Of a stretch of DNA of 64,000 nt, positions 41,455-50,226 are shown piece by piece; positions within the stretch are counted from its first letter, which is position 1, and the number at the start of each line of letters is the position of its first letter. A model generated the notes under the pieces. It did no database searches. It saw only the letters and a program-made list of their open reading frames with translations, and was not told where the DNA came from. The stretch covers positions 1,116,001-1,180,000 of the forward strand of contig NZ_CP009630.1 in NCBI RefSeq assembly GCF_000959445.1. The letters run 5' to 3'. The position numbers and the translations under genes were made by a program. The DNA comes from Burkholderia vietnamiensis LMG 10929 (lineage in GTDB: Bacteria; Pseudomonadota; Gammaproteobacteria; Burkholderiales; Burkholderiaceae).

Positions 41455-42657
41455 TCAGACGCCGCTCTTCAGCACCTTGCCGATCGCATCGGCGACGATG
41501 CCGACGTTCGAATCGTTCAGCCCGGCCACGCACATGCGGCCCGAACGCAGAATGTAGACGCCGTGCACGTCGCGCAGCGCGTCGACCTGCGTCTCGGTCA
41601 GCCCGGTGTACGTGAACATCCCGCGCTGCTTCACGTAGCGCGTCAGCGCTTCGCCGCTCACGTGGTCGCGCAGGCCGTCGTGGATCGCCTGGCGCATCCG
41701 CGCAATCCGGCGGCACATCGCGGCAAGCTCTTCCTCCCACTGCTTGCGCAGCGCCGGCGTGTTCAGCACGGTCGCGACGAGCTTCGCGCCATACGTCTGC
41801 GGGTTGCTGTAGTTGGAGCGCACCGCGCCGGCCAGCTGGCCGAGCACGCGCTCGGCCGCGTCCGCATCCTCGCACACGACGCTCAGCGCGCCGACGCGCT
41901 CGCCGTACAGCGAAAAGTTCTTCGAGAACGAATTCGCGACGAGCGCCGGCACGCCGCGGCGGGCCAGCTCGCGCACCGCGAACGCATCGGCGTCGAGGCC
42001 CGCGCCGAAGCCCTGATACGCCATGTCGACGAACGGCAGCAGCTCGCGCGCCTCGATCACGTCGATCAGCTTCTCCCACTGGCCTTCGTCGAGATCGACG
42101 CCGGTCGGGTTGTGGCAGCACGCATGCAGCAGCACGATGCTGCGCGCCGGCAGCGCGTCGATCGCCGCGAGCATCGCGTCGAACTTCAGGCCGCCCGTCG
42201 CCGCGTCGTAGTACGGGTAGGTATTCACCGTGAAGCCGGCGCGCTCGAAGATGAAACGGTGGTTTTCCCAGCTCGGATCGCTGAGCCACACCTGCGCGTC
42301 CGGGAAGTAGCGCTTCAGGAAATCGGCGCCGACTTTCAGCGCGCCCGAGCCGCCGAGCGTCTGCACGGTCGCGATGCGGCCGGCCGCCCGCGCCGGGTGA
42401 TCGGCGCCGAACACCAGCGCCTGCACCGCGTCGCGGTACGCGGCGAGGCCGACCATCGGCAGATACGGCTTCGGGCCGACGTCGCGCTGCAGCGCGGTTT
42501 CGGCCTCGCGCACGGCGGCCATCACCGGAATCCGGCCGTCGGCGTCGAAATAGATGCCGATGCTCAGGTTGACCTTCTGGTCGCGCGGATCCTTCTGGAA
42601 GTTCTCGTTGAGCGTCAGGATCGGGTCGCCCGGGTACGCGTCGATGTGTTCGAACAT
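41455..42657 (-). CDS. tyrB: Aromatic amino acid / aspartate aminotransferase (class I)
   Basis: A 400-residue PLP enzyme that interconverts aromatic amino acids or aspartate with their 2-oxo acids. It has the full AspC/TyrB layout: VNLSIGIYFDADGRIPV, GGSGALKVG, HACCHNPTGVDL, Asp211 and Tyr214 for the cofactor, and the PLP lysine Lys246 in NSFSKNFSLYGERVG. The gene follows an amino-acid permease by 46 bases in one operon, and an Lrp regulator diverges. That context favours aromatic substrates. Confidence 0.88.
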   Translation of the reverse strand: MFEHIDAYPGDPILTLNENFQKDPRDQKVNLSIGIYFDADGRIPVMAAVREAETALQRDVGPKPYLPMVGLAAYRDAVQALVFGADHPARAAGRIATVQTLGGSGALKVGADFLKRYFPDAQVWLSDPSWENHRFIFERAGFTVNTYPYYDAATGGLKFDAMLAAIDALPARSIVLLHACCHNPTGVDLDEGQWEKLIDVIEARELLPFVDMAYQGFGAGLDADAFAVRELARRGVPALVANSFSKNFSLYGERVGALSVVCEDADAAERVLGQLAGAVRSNYSNPQTYGAKLVATVLNTPALRKQWEEELAAMCRRIARMRQAIHDGLRDHVSGEALTRYVKQRGMFTYTGLTETQVDALRDVHGVYILRSGRMCVAGLNDSNVGIVADAIGKVLKSGV

Positions 42658-42703
42658 GGCTATGTCGGTCTGGTTCGTAGGAGTGATCGGGTGCGGGCCT
42701 GCG

Positions 42704-44089
42704 TCAGCGGGCCGATGCGCCGTCGCCGAGCGCATAGCGGGCATTCTTCTGGCGGAACCGATACCCGATCGCGAGCACCGCGAGCCAGACCGGGATCAGG
42801 TACACCGACAGGCGCAGATCCGGCGTCAGGTACATCACGACGAGAATGCCGGCCATGAACGCCAGGCACAGATAATTCGTGAAAGGATAGCCGAGACTGC
42901 GGAACGAAGTCTGCTCCCCAGCGATGCGCTTGGCCTGACGGAATTTCAGGTGAATCAGCGTGATCATCGCCCAGTTGATGATGAGCGCCGACACGACCAG
43001 CCCCATCAGTACCTCGAACGCCTTGCCGGGCATGAAATAGTTGACCAGCACGCAGACGCCGGTCGCGAGCGCCGACGCGCCGAGCGCGGCGAGCGGGATG
43101 CCGCGCCGGTTCACCGAGCACAGCACCTTAGGCGCGTTGCCCTGCGTCGCCAGCCCGAACAGCATCCGGCTGTTGCTGTACACGCCGCTGTTGTAGACCG
43201 ACAGCGCGGCTGTCAGCACGACCACGTTCAGCACGTTGGCGACGAGGTTGCTGCTCAGCGCATGGAAGATCAGCACGAACGGGCTGCCGCCGGTGACGAC
43301 CTTCTCCCACGGATACAGCGACAGCAGCACGGCCAGCGCGCCGATGTAGAAAATCAGGATGCGGTAGATCACCTGGTTGGTCGCGCGCGGAATGCTGTGC
43401 TTCGGATCGTCGGCCTCGGCCGCGGTGATGCCGATCAGCTCCAGCCCGCCGAACGAGAACATGATCGCCGCCATCGACATCACGAGGCCCGACACCCCGT
43501 TCGGGAAGAAGCCGCCGTGCTGCCACAGGTTCGCGATGCTCGCTTCCGGCCCCGCGTGGCCGCTCACCAGCAGCCAGCCGCCGAAGCCGATCATGCCGAC
43601 GATCGCCGCGACCTTGATGATCGAGAACCAGAATTCCGTCTCGCCGTACGACTTCACGCTCGCCAGATTCAGCAGGTTGATCGCGACGTAGAACACGAGC
43701 GCCGACACCCAGGTCGGCACGCCCGGCCACCAGTACTGCACGTAGATCCCGACGGCCGACAGCTCGGCCATGCTGACGAGGATGTACAGCACCCAGTAGT
43801 TCCAGCCGGACAGGAAGCCGGTGAAATGGCCGACGTATTTGTCGGCGAAGTAGCTGAACGAACCGGCGACCGGCTCGTCGACGACCATCTCGCCGAGCTG
43901 GCGCATGATGAAGAACGCCACGACGCCTGCGACCGCATAGCCGAGCAGCACGGACGGGCCGGCCATCTTGATCGTCTGCGCGATGCCGAGGAACAGCCCC
44001 GTGCCGAGCGCGCCGCCGAGCGCGATCAGCTGGATGTGCCGGTTCTTCAGCCCCCGCTTCAGGCCGTCCTTCTCGTTTCCAGAAACCAT
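42704..44089 (-). CDS. Amino acid permease, AroP/PheP group (APC superfamily)
   Basis: A 461-residue inner-membrane symporter with about 12 hydrophobic segments. The signature IALGGALGTGLFLGIA near residue 22, MRQLGEMVV and GWNYWVLYILVSMAEL belong to the aromatic and general amino-acid group. The pairing with an aminotransferase suggests import of Phe, Tyr or Trp. The ATG at 44089 begins a typical charged N-terminus. Confidence 0.9.
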   Translation of the reverse strand: MVSGNEKDGLKRGLKNRHIQLIALGGALGTGLFLGIAQTIKMAGPSVLLGYAVAGVVAFFIMRQLGEMVVDEPVAGSFSYFADKYVGHFTGFLSGWNYWVLYILVSMAELSAVGIYVQYWWPGVPTWVSALVFYVAINLLNLASVKSYGETEFWFSIIKVAAIVGMIGFGGWLLVSGHAGPEASIANLWQHGGFFPNGVSGLVMSMAAIMFSFGGLELIGITAAEADDPKHSIPRATNQVIYRILIFYIGALAVLLSLYPWEKVVTGGSPFVLIFHALSSNLVANVLNVVVLTAALSVYNSGVYSNSRMLFGLATQGNAPKVLCSVNRRGIPLAALGASALATGVCVLVNYFMPGKAFEVLMGLVVSALIINWAMITLIHLKFRQAKRIAGEQTSFRSLGYPFTNYLCLAFMAGILVVMYLTPDLRLSVYLIPVWLAVLAIGYRFRQKNARYALGDGASAR

Positions 44090-44405
44090 GTCTTCTCCGT
44101 TCTGTCCGCCTCCGCCCGAAGCGGTGCGGCGCGCCTCGGTGTGCCGGGCGCTGTTTTACTGTGCCGGCCACCGTTCGTGGAGGCGCCGGGTTGGGGACTG
44201 CGATCTTCGCGCGGCGGCGCCCCTTCGTCCGCAGGCCCGCCGGACCTGCCGCGGAGGGCCGCCATCGCCCGCATGGTCGCGGCCGTACGCGAAAATCCGG
44301 CGTCAGTTTAGCGTCGCGACCGCGAAATCGGGTTGCGTAACCCGCTCATGCAAACCCTACATTATGAGATAAGATTGCACGCGGGAGACAGATGAGGAAA
44401 CAAAA
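44090..44405. promoter_or_regulatory. Divergent permease / Lrp control region with a 16-bp palindrome
   Basis: This 316-base gap holds CGGGTT-GCGT-AACCCG (44329-44344), a perfect dyad 62 bases before the Lrp ATG. It is a candidate Lrp operator serving both genes. A GAGGAAA ribosome site precedes the regulator. Confidence 0.5.
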
Positions 44406-44879
44406 ATGCCTGAACCGGTTCTCGATCGCGTCGATCGCCACTTGCTGGCGGTGCTGCAGGAGAACGGCCGTGCGTCGAACCTCGATCTCGCGAAGGCGGT
44501 CGGCCTGTCGCCCGCGCAGACGCTCAGGCGCCATCGGCGCCTCGAGGAGATCGGCGCGATCCGCCGTTACGAAACCCGCCTGTGCCCGGACACGCTCGGC
44601 TTCGGCGTCACCGCGTTCGTGCACGTGACGATGGAGCGCGGGCATATCCGCGACCTGTCGAAATTCCAGAAGCTCGTGTCGGATCTCGCGCAGATCCAGG
44701 AATGCTTTTCGGTGACCGGCGATATCGACTACGTGCTGAAGGTGGTCGCGCGCGATCTGAAAGGCCTGTCGACGTTCCTGCTCGAGACGCTGATGCGGAT
44801 TCCCGGCGTGAGCGGCGTGCATTCGAGCGTCTGTCTCGATGAAATCAAATGCACGAGCGCGATGCCGGTCGAAACCTGA
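44406..44879 (+). CDS. Lrp/AsnC-family transcriptional regulator
   Basis: A 157-residue regulator with an N-terminal helix-turn-helix (ASNLDLAKAVGLSPAQTLRRHRRLE) and a C-terminal RAM effector domain (VTGDIDYVLKVVARDLKGLSTFLLE). It binds amino acids and forms octamers. Position and divergence point to control of the aromatic permease and aminotransferase operon. Confidence 0.92.
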   Translation: MPEPVLDRVDRHLLAVLQENGRASNLDLAKAVGLSPAQTLRRHRRLEEIGAIRRYETRLCPDTLGFGVTAFVHVTMERGHIRDLSKFQKLVSDLAQIQECFSVTGDIDYVLKVVARDLKGLSTFLLETLMRIPGVSGVHSSVCLDEIKCTSAMPVET

Positions 44880-44909
44880 TGCGCTGCCGCGCAGCGCGGG
44901 CCGCCTTGC

Positions 44910-45776
44910 TCAGCGCACGGCTTCGAACGCGCTGATCAGCAGCGCGCCGCCGGCGATCACCGCACATCCGGCCGCGCGACGCGGCGTCAGCCGCTCGCCG
45001 AGATACACGCGCGCGATCAGCGCCGCGAATACCACGCTCGTTTCGCGCAAGGCGGACACCGGCCCCATCGGCGCACGCGCCATGGCCCAGATCACGATCG
45101 CGTAGGCGAGCGCCGCGAACACGCCGCCGCACGCGGCCTTCGCGGTGTCGGCGAGATTCTGCGCGAGCCGCAGCGGCCCCGCCCGCAGCCTGTAGTACGC
45201 GGCCATCAGCGCCCCGGTCAGCACGAACGTCCACGCCGCATAGCCGATCGTGCTGCCGCTTTCCCGCACGCCGATTCCGTCGACGACGCTGTACGCGGCG
45301 ATCGAAACGCCGGTCGCGAACGCGATCGGCAGCACCTGCTTCATCCGGTGCGCCGCGCCCGCGCGCCGCTCGAGGCCGATCGCCATGATGCCCGCGCAGA
45401 TCAGGACGAGTCCGCATTGAGCGCCGGCGCTCAGGCGCTCGCCCGCGAACGCCGCGGCCCCGAGCGTGACGAGCAGCGGCGCGGTGCCGCGCGCGACCGG
45501 ATACGCGACGCTCAGGTCGCCGTGCTCGTACGCGCGCACCAGCAGCAGCGTGTAGACCACGTGAATCGCCGCGGACGCGACGACGCACGCCCAGCTCGCG
45601 GCCGAGATCGGCGCGGCGGCCGGCAGGAACAGCAGCGCGAACAGCCCGATCGCGATCTGCAGGACGGTGGCCGAGCGCAGCCGGTCGCCGCTGCTGCGCA
45701 CCAGCGCGTTCCACGACGCATGCAGGAAGGCGGCACACAGGACGGCGAACAGGACGGGAATCGGCACGTTGGACAC
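44910..45776 (-). CDS. EamA/DMT-family transporter
   Basis: A 288-residue inner-membrane protein with ten predicted segments in two EamA halves. The pattern VLFAVLCAAFLHASWNALVR at the start and the second-half SALRETSVVFAALIARVYLGERL are typical. Start GTG 45776 puts the first segment right at the N-terminus. Such proteins export amino acids or metabolites; the substrate is not known. It lies tail-to-tail with the Lrp gene. Confidence 0.86.
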   Translation of the reverse strand: MSNVPIPVLFAVLCAAFLHASWNALVRSSGDRLRSATVLQIAIGLFALLFLPAAAPISAASWACVVASAAIHVVYTLLLVRAYEHGDLSVAYPVARGTAPLLVTLGAAAFAGERLSAGAQCGLVLICAGIMAIGLERRAGAAHRMKQVLPIAFATGVSIAAYSVVDGIGVRESGSTIGYAAWTFVLTGALMAAYYRLRAGPLRLAQNLADTAKAACGGVFAALAYAIVIWAMARAPMGPVSALRETSVVFAALIARVYLGERLTPRRAAGCAVIAGGALLISAFEAVR

Positions 45777-46171
45777 TCGCTGACGGCGGCGACGCGGAAT
45801 GGGTGGCCGCAGGCCGATCATCGTAAGAATCCGTCCCGTGCTTGTCAAAAAAGGCTTGCGGACCGGCTTCGCCGAATGAGCGACCGGCCGCGCGACGCAG
45901 GAGGCGCACGAGGCGGGCCTCGGCGATGCCGACACATGCCGCCGCCGTCATCGCACGCGCCTGAACGCGCGCCGTTCCTTTCCACTGTCTTTCGCATCGG
46001 CGCGCGGCGTAATGGAATCGATACCGGCACGCAATGATCGCGAAACCGCTCCGCCCCCATATCTTCATACCAAGCTGTTTCAATGCCGGGGCTCTACCAC
46101 GAGCGCCGCGCCGAACCGACCCGGTGACGCAGCGGCGCTCCTTCGTCGAACAACCTACCTGGAGTTTCCCG
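45777..46171. promoter_or_regulatory. Divergent gap before the acid phosphatase gene
   Basis: These 395 bases lie between the divergent exporter and phosphatase genes. Nothing beyond a CTGGAG ribosome site at 46160 is distinct; no Pho box could be recognised by eye. Confidence 0.4.
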
Positions 46172-47845
46172 ATGTTTCGTCAAGCCTTGCTCGTCACCGC
46201 CTGCGCCGGCGCCACACTGGCGCTGTTCGCCTGCGGCGGCAGCGACGGTCCCTCGTCGACGCCCGCGGTGTCGTCGCAGGATGCGCTGCAGACCGCCACG
46301 CCGATCAAGCACGTCGTCGTGATCTACGGCGAAAACGTGTCGTTCGACCACTATTTCGGCACTTACCCGAACGCGACGAACCCGGCCGGCGAGCCGGCGT
46401 TCACCGCGAAGGCCGGCACGCCGTCGATCAACGGGCTGACGGGCACGCTGCTCACCGCGAACCCGAACTTCACGAACACCGCCAACGGCACCGACGCGGC
46501 CAATCCGTTCCGCCTCGATCGCACACAGGCCGCCACGGCCGACCAGAACCACGCGTACACGGCCGAACAGCTGGCCGCGGACAACGGCCTCGCCGACCTG
46601 TTCCCGAAATACACCGGCAAGGCGTCGGCGGGCGGCGCCGGCGCGTTCGGCACGAAGGGCCAGGTGATGGGCTACTTCGACGGCAACACCGTCACGGCAC
46701 TGTGGAACTACGCGCAGCGCTTCTCGATGAGCGACAACGCGTACACGACGGTCTACGGCCCGTCGACCCCGGGCGCGCTGAACCTGATCGCGGGCCAGAC
46801 CAACGGGATGCAGATCGTCAAGACGTCGAAGCAGCCGTCGACGCTCGCGGCCACGTCGTACTACATCAACGACGGCCAGGGCGGCCTCACGATGATCAAC
46901 GACGTCGACCCCGGCTACGACGTGTGCTCGAGCACGACCGACCAGGCGATGATGAGCGGCAAGAACATCGGCGACCTGCTGAACGCCGCGAAGATCACGT
47001 GGGGCGGCTTCATGGGCGGCTTCAACCTGTCGACGACCAACGGCAACGGCACGACGGGCTGCGCGCGCAGCACGGTCGCGACCGCGGTGAACGCGGCGAC
47101 GGCCGACTACATCCCGCATCACAACTGGTTCCAATACTACGCGTCGACGTCGAACCCGCAGCACACGCGGCCGAGCTCGATCGCGGCGATCGGCTCGAGC
47201 GTCCAGACGGACGGCAAGACGGCGGAGCCGGCGAACCACCAGTACGACAGCGACGACTTCTTCGCGGCCGTGAAGGCAGGCAACTTCCCGTCGGTCAGCT
47301 TCCTGAAGGCGCCGGCTGCACAGGACGCGCACGCCGGCTACTCGGACCCGCTCGACGAGCAGGCGTTCGTGACGAAGGTGGTCAACTTCCTGCAGCAGCA
47401 GCCGGACTGGCAGAACACGGCCGTGATCGTCACGTATGACGACTCGGACGGCTGGTACGACCACGTGTACACGCCGCCGACCCATGCGTCGTCCGACGCG
47501 GTCGACCAGCTCAACGGCAACGGCAAGTGCGGCTCCGGCGGCACCACCGGCGTGAACGGCAGCACCGTGAACGGCCGCTGCGGCCCCGGTGTGCGCATCC
47601 CGCTGGTCGTGATCTCGCCGTACGCGAAGCAGAACTACGTCGACCACACGCTGATCGACCAGGCATCGGTCCTGCGCTTCATCGAGGACAACTGGCTCGG
47701 CGGCCAGCGCATCGGCGGCGGCTCGTTCGATGCGGTCGCAGGCGACCTGCGCGGGCTGTTCGACTTCTCGTCGAAGCCGAACACGGCGCCGCTGTATCTC
47801 GATCCGACCCAGGGCACCGTGCTGAGCGCGGCGCCGGCGAACTGA
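46172..47845 (+). CDS. Acid phosphatase of the phospholipase C-like phosphoesterase family (Burkholderia type)
   Basis: A 557-residue exported enzyme that hydrolyses phosphomonoesters, possibly phospholipids. The signal ends at a lipobox (LALFACGG), so it is probably a lipoprotein. The phosphoesterase hallmarks are GENVSFDHYFGTYPNA near residue 53, YDDSDGWYDHVY and the C-terminal RCGPGVRIPLVVISPYAK. Size and motifs agree with Burkholderia acid phosphatase AcpA. A strong terminator follows. Confidence 0.88.
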   Translation: MFRQALLVTACAGATLALFACGGSDGPSSTPAVSSQDALQTATPIKHVVVIYGENVSFDHYFGTYPNATNPAGEPAFTAKAGTPSINGLTGTLLTANPNFTNTANGTDAANPFRLDRTQAATADQNHAYTAEQLAADNGLADLFPKYTGKASAGGAGAFGTKGQVMGYFDGNTVTALWNYAQRFSMSDNAYTTVYGPSTPGALNLIAGQTNGMQIVKTSKQPSTLAATSYYINDGQGGLTMINDVDPGYDVCSSTTDQAMMSGKNIGDLLNAAKITWGGFMGGFNLSTTNGNGTTGCARSTVATAVNAATADYIPHHNWFQYYASTSNPQHTRPSSIAAIGSSVQTDGKTAEPANHQYDSDDFFAAVKAGNFPSVSFLKAPAAQDAHAGYSDPLDEQAFVTKVVNFLQQQPDWQNTAVIVTYDDSDGWYDHVYTPPTHASSDAVDQLNGNGKCGSGGTTGVNGSTVNGRCGPGVRIPLVVISPYAKQNYVDHTLIDQASVLRFIEDNWLGGQRIGGGSFDAVAGDLRGLFDFSSKPNTAPLYLDPTQGTVLSAAPAN

Positions 47846-47872
47846 CCGGTACCGCCTGACCGGCCTCTGTCG

Positions 47873-47902
47873 GCCGGCGCATCGCGCGCCGGCCGTTTCC
47901 AT
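47873..47902 (+). terminator. Terminator after the acid phosphatase gene
   Basis: CGGCCGGCGC (47873-47882) pairs perfectly with GCGCCGGCCG (47888-47897) around a 5-base loop, followed by TTTCC. It lies 28 bases past the stop. Confidence 0.7.
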
Positions 47903-47947
47903 TTCAAGCGCCGCCGCGTGCGGCGCCCGACCGCCTCGACCCACAGC

Positions 47948-49366
47948 ATGACAGCTCGTCCCGCGTACCCGTCCCCCGACACGCCCGGCGCCGCCGCGCC
48001 GCGCTCCCCCACCCGCGTGCTGCGCCGCGCGGCCTTCGTGCTCGCCGCGGCCGTGCTCGGCTACGGCGCCTTCGCGGTCGCGTTTCCGGCGCGCACGCCG
48101 GCCGCGATCGGCGAGGTCGTCGCGAACTGGACCGGCGCCAATCCGCATCCCGTGGTGCTGCAGCGGCCGCCCGTGCAGCCGCTGTCCGCGGTCGCGCAGC
48201 TCGGGCGCGCGCTGTTCTTCGATCCGTCGCTGTCGGCATCGGGCAAGCAGTCGTGCGCGTCGTGCCACAGCCCCGACCGCGCTTACGGGCCGCCGAACGC
48301 GCTCGACGTGCAGCCCGGCGGCCTCACGATGACGCAGCAGGGCTACCGCCCGCCGCCGTCGCTGATGTATCTGTACCGGCAGCCGAACTTCAGCATCGGC
48401 CCCGATGCGGGCGAAAACGACGCGGCGCCGAGCGTCGCGCAGCAGGCGGCGTCGGCTGCCGGCGTGGTCAAGGCGCAGAAGGTGGCCGGCACGGCGGCCG
48501 CGCCGCAACTCGTGCCGCAAGGCGGCATGTTCTGGGACGGCCGCGCCGACACGCTGCAGCAGCAGGCGTTCGGGCCGCTGCTGAACCCGGTCGAGATGGC
48601 CAACGCGAGCATCGACGACGTCGCGCGCAAGCTCGCGCAGTCGCCGCATCGCGCGCGCTTCGAGCAGTTGTTCGGCCCGCGCGTGTTCGCGAGCTCGCAG
48701 CTCGTCGTATCGGAGGCGATGTTCGCGATTGCGCGATACCAGGTCGAGGACCGGTCGTTCCATCCGTACGACAGCAAGTACGATCGCTGGCTGGAAGGCC
48801 GCGCGCGCCTCACGCAGACCGAGCTGCGCGGGCTGCGGCTCTTCAACGATCCGGCCAAGGCCAACTGTGCCGGCTGCCATCTGTCGCAGCCGGGCAAGGA
48901 CGGCCTGCCGCCGATGTTCACCGACTACCAGTACGAGGCGCTCGGCGTGCCGCGCAACCGCGCGCTCGCGGCGAACCGCAACCCGGCGTTCCACGATCTC
49001 GGCGTGTGCGGGCCGTTCCGCGACGACCTGAAGGACCAGACGCAGTACTGCGGGATGTTCCTCACGCCGACGCTGCGCAACGCGGCGACGCGCCAGGTGT
49101 TCTTCCACAACGGCGTGTTCCACACGCTCGATCAGGTGATGGCGTTCTACAACGAGCGCAGCATCGCGCCGCAGAAGTTCTATCCGCGCGGCGCGGACGG
49201 CAAGGTCGACGAATACGACGACATTCCGCCGCAATACCGCGCGAACGTCGACGTGACCGATGCGCCGTTCGACCGCAAGCCCGGCGACCGGCCCGCGATG
49301 ACCGAGCAGGACATCAAGGACATCGAGGCGTTCCTCGGCACGCTGACCGACGCGCCGCAGAAGTAG
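47948..49366 (+). CDS. Di-haem cytochrome c peroxidase / MauG-like protein
   Basis: A 472-residue exported protein. An N-terminal membrane segment (AAFVLAAAVLGYGAFAVAF) anchors it or acts as a signal. Two CxxCH haem sites are visible: CASCH (about 103) in the first domain and CAGCH (about 300) in the second. Distal residues in MFWDGRADTLQQQA and FFHNGVFHTLDQVM are typical. It reduces H2O2 in the periplasm or acts as a MauG-type oxidase. It follows the phosphatase gene by about 100 bases but behind a terminator. Confidence 0.88.
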   Translation: MTARPAYPSPDTPGAAAPRSPTRVLRRAAFVLAAAVLGYGAFAVAFPARTPAAIGEVVANWTGANPHPVVLQRPPVQPLSAVAQLGRALFFDPSLSASGKQSCASCHSPDRAYGPPNALDVQPGGLTMTQQGYRPPPSLMYLYRQPNFSIGPDAGENDAAPSVAQQAASAAGVVKAQKVAGTAAAPQLVPQGGMFWDGRADTLQQQAFGPLLNPVEMANASIDDVARKLAQSPHRARFEQLFGPRVFASSQLVVSEAMFAIARYQVEDRSFHPYDSKYDRWLEGRARLTQTELRGLRLFNDPAKANCAGCHLSQPGKDGLPPMFTDYQYEALGVPRNRALAANRNPAFHDLGVCGPFRDDLKDQTQYCGMFLTPTLRNAATRQVFFHNGVFHTLDQVMAFYNERSIAPQKFYPRGADGKVDEYDDIPPQYRANVDVTDAPFDRKPGDRPAMTEQDIKDIEAFLGTLTDAPQK

Positions 49367-49406
49367 GCCGCGCACGACGCCGGCCGCGCATGTGGCGTCG
49401 GCGGCG

Positions 49407-50138
49407 TCAGCGGCGCGCGCGGATGCAGAGGAATGCAGGCGAGCGCGACAGCTCCGCATGGAGCCGTTCCGACACGGCCTTCATCTGCGGCAGCGGCGTC
49501 GGTTCGACGAAGCGGTCGAGCCGCCAGCCGGCGTCGGCGAGCGGGTTCAGTATCTCGGCCAGCGGCCGGCGCCACGCTTCGACATAGGGTTTCGGTTCGC
49601 CGAAACCCGACCAGTGGAAGCCGAACCGGCTCGTTTCGAAGTACGTGCCGTCGCCGCGCGTACGCTCGTCCATCCAGTCGCGCATCGGATGCGCCATCGA
49701 GAACACCAGCGTCGCGCCCGGCCGCGCGACGCGCACAAATTCCCGCAGCGGCACGGCGAGATCGCGCACGTAGTCGAAGGCGAGCGAGCACAGGATCTTG
49801 TCGAAGGCGCGCTCGGGCAGCCAGTCGAGCGGCGCCGCGAGATCGCCCTGCGCCACCTCGACCGCGAGCCCGGCGCAGCGCGCTCGCGCGAGCGCGACCA
49901 TCTCGGGCGTGATGTCGAACGCGTGGACGGTCGCGCCGTGGCGCGCGAGGTGCTCGCTGCAGATGCCGGGGCCGCAGCCGGCGTCCAGCACCGCGAGGCC
50001 GGCGACGTCGCCGAGCAGCGCCAGCGACGCCGGGCGTTCGTACAGCGCGTTGTGCGCCTTGGTCGGCGCGATGTCCGCGTAGCGTTGCGCGAAGCTCGCG
50101 TATGCGTCGCGCGCGCACGGCTGATTCGGATCGGTCAT
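49407..50138 (-). CDS. Class I SAM-dependent methyltransferase
   Basis: A 243-residue soluble enzyme with methyltransferase motif I VLDAGCGPGICSEHL (about 49-63), an acidic residue after strand 2 (HAFDITPEM), and motif IV FDKILCSLAFDYV. The layout resembles small-molecule methyltransferases. ATG 50138 gives a natural N-terminus. Substrate unknown. It converges with the peroxidase gene, about 40 bases away. Confidence 0.86.
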   Translation of the reverse strand: MTDPNQPCARDAYASFAQRYADIAPTKAHNALYERPASLALLGDVAGLAVLDAGCGPGICSEHLARHGATVHAFDITPEMVALARARCAGLAVEVAQGDLAAPLDWLPERAFDKILCSLAFDYVRDLAVPLREFVRVARPGATLVFSMAHPMRDWMDERTRGDGTYFETSRFGFHWSGFGEPKPYVEAWRRPLAEILNPLADAGWRLDRFVEPTPLPQMKAVSERLHAELSRSPAFLCIRARR

Positions 50139-50226
50139 GCGGAGTCCATCGGCAGGAAACGGAATGCCGATTCTGCCTGAACGGCGCGCGGCCGGCGCAT
50201 GCGCGGCGATGCGCTGCGTACGCCCC

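Noticed and set aside
46094..49459. A 1121-codon minus-strand frame opposite the phosphatase and peroxidase genes
   Set aside because: It is antisense to two genes with clear motifs. Its composition is Arg/Val/Ala-rich, as expected for a GC-rich shadow.
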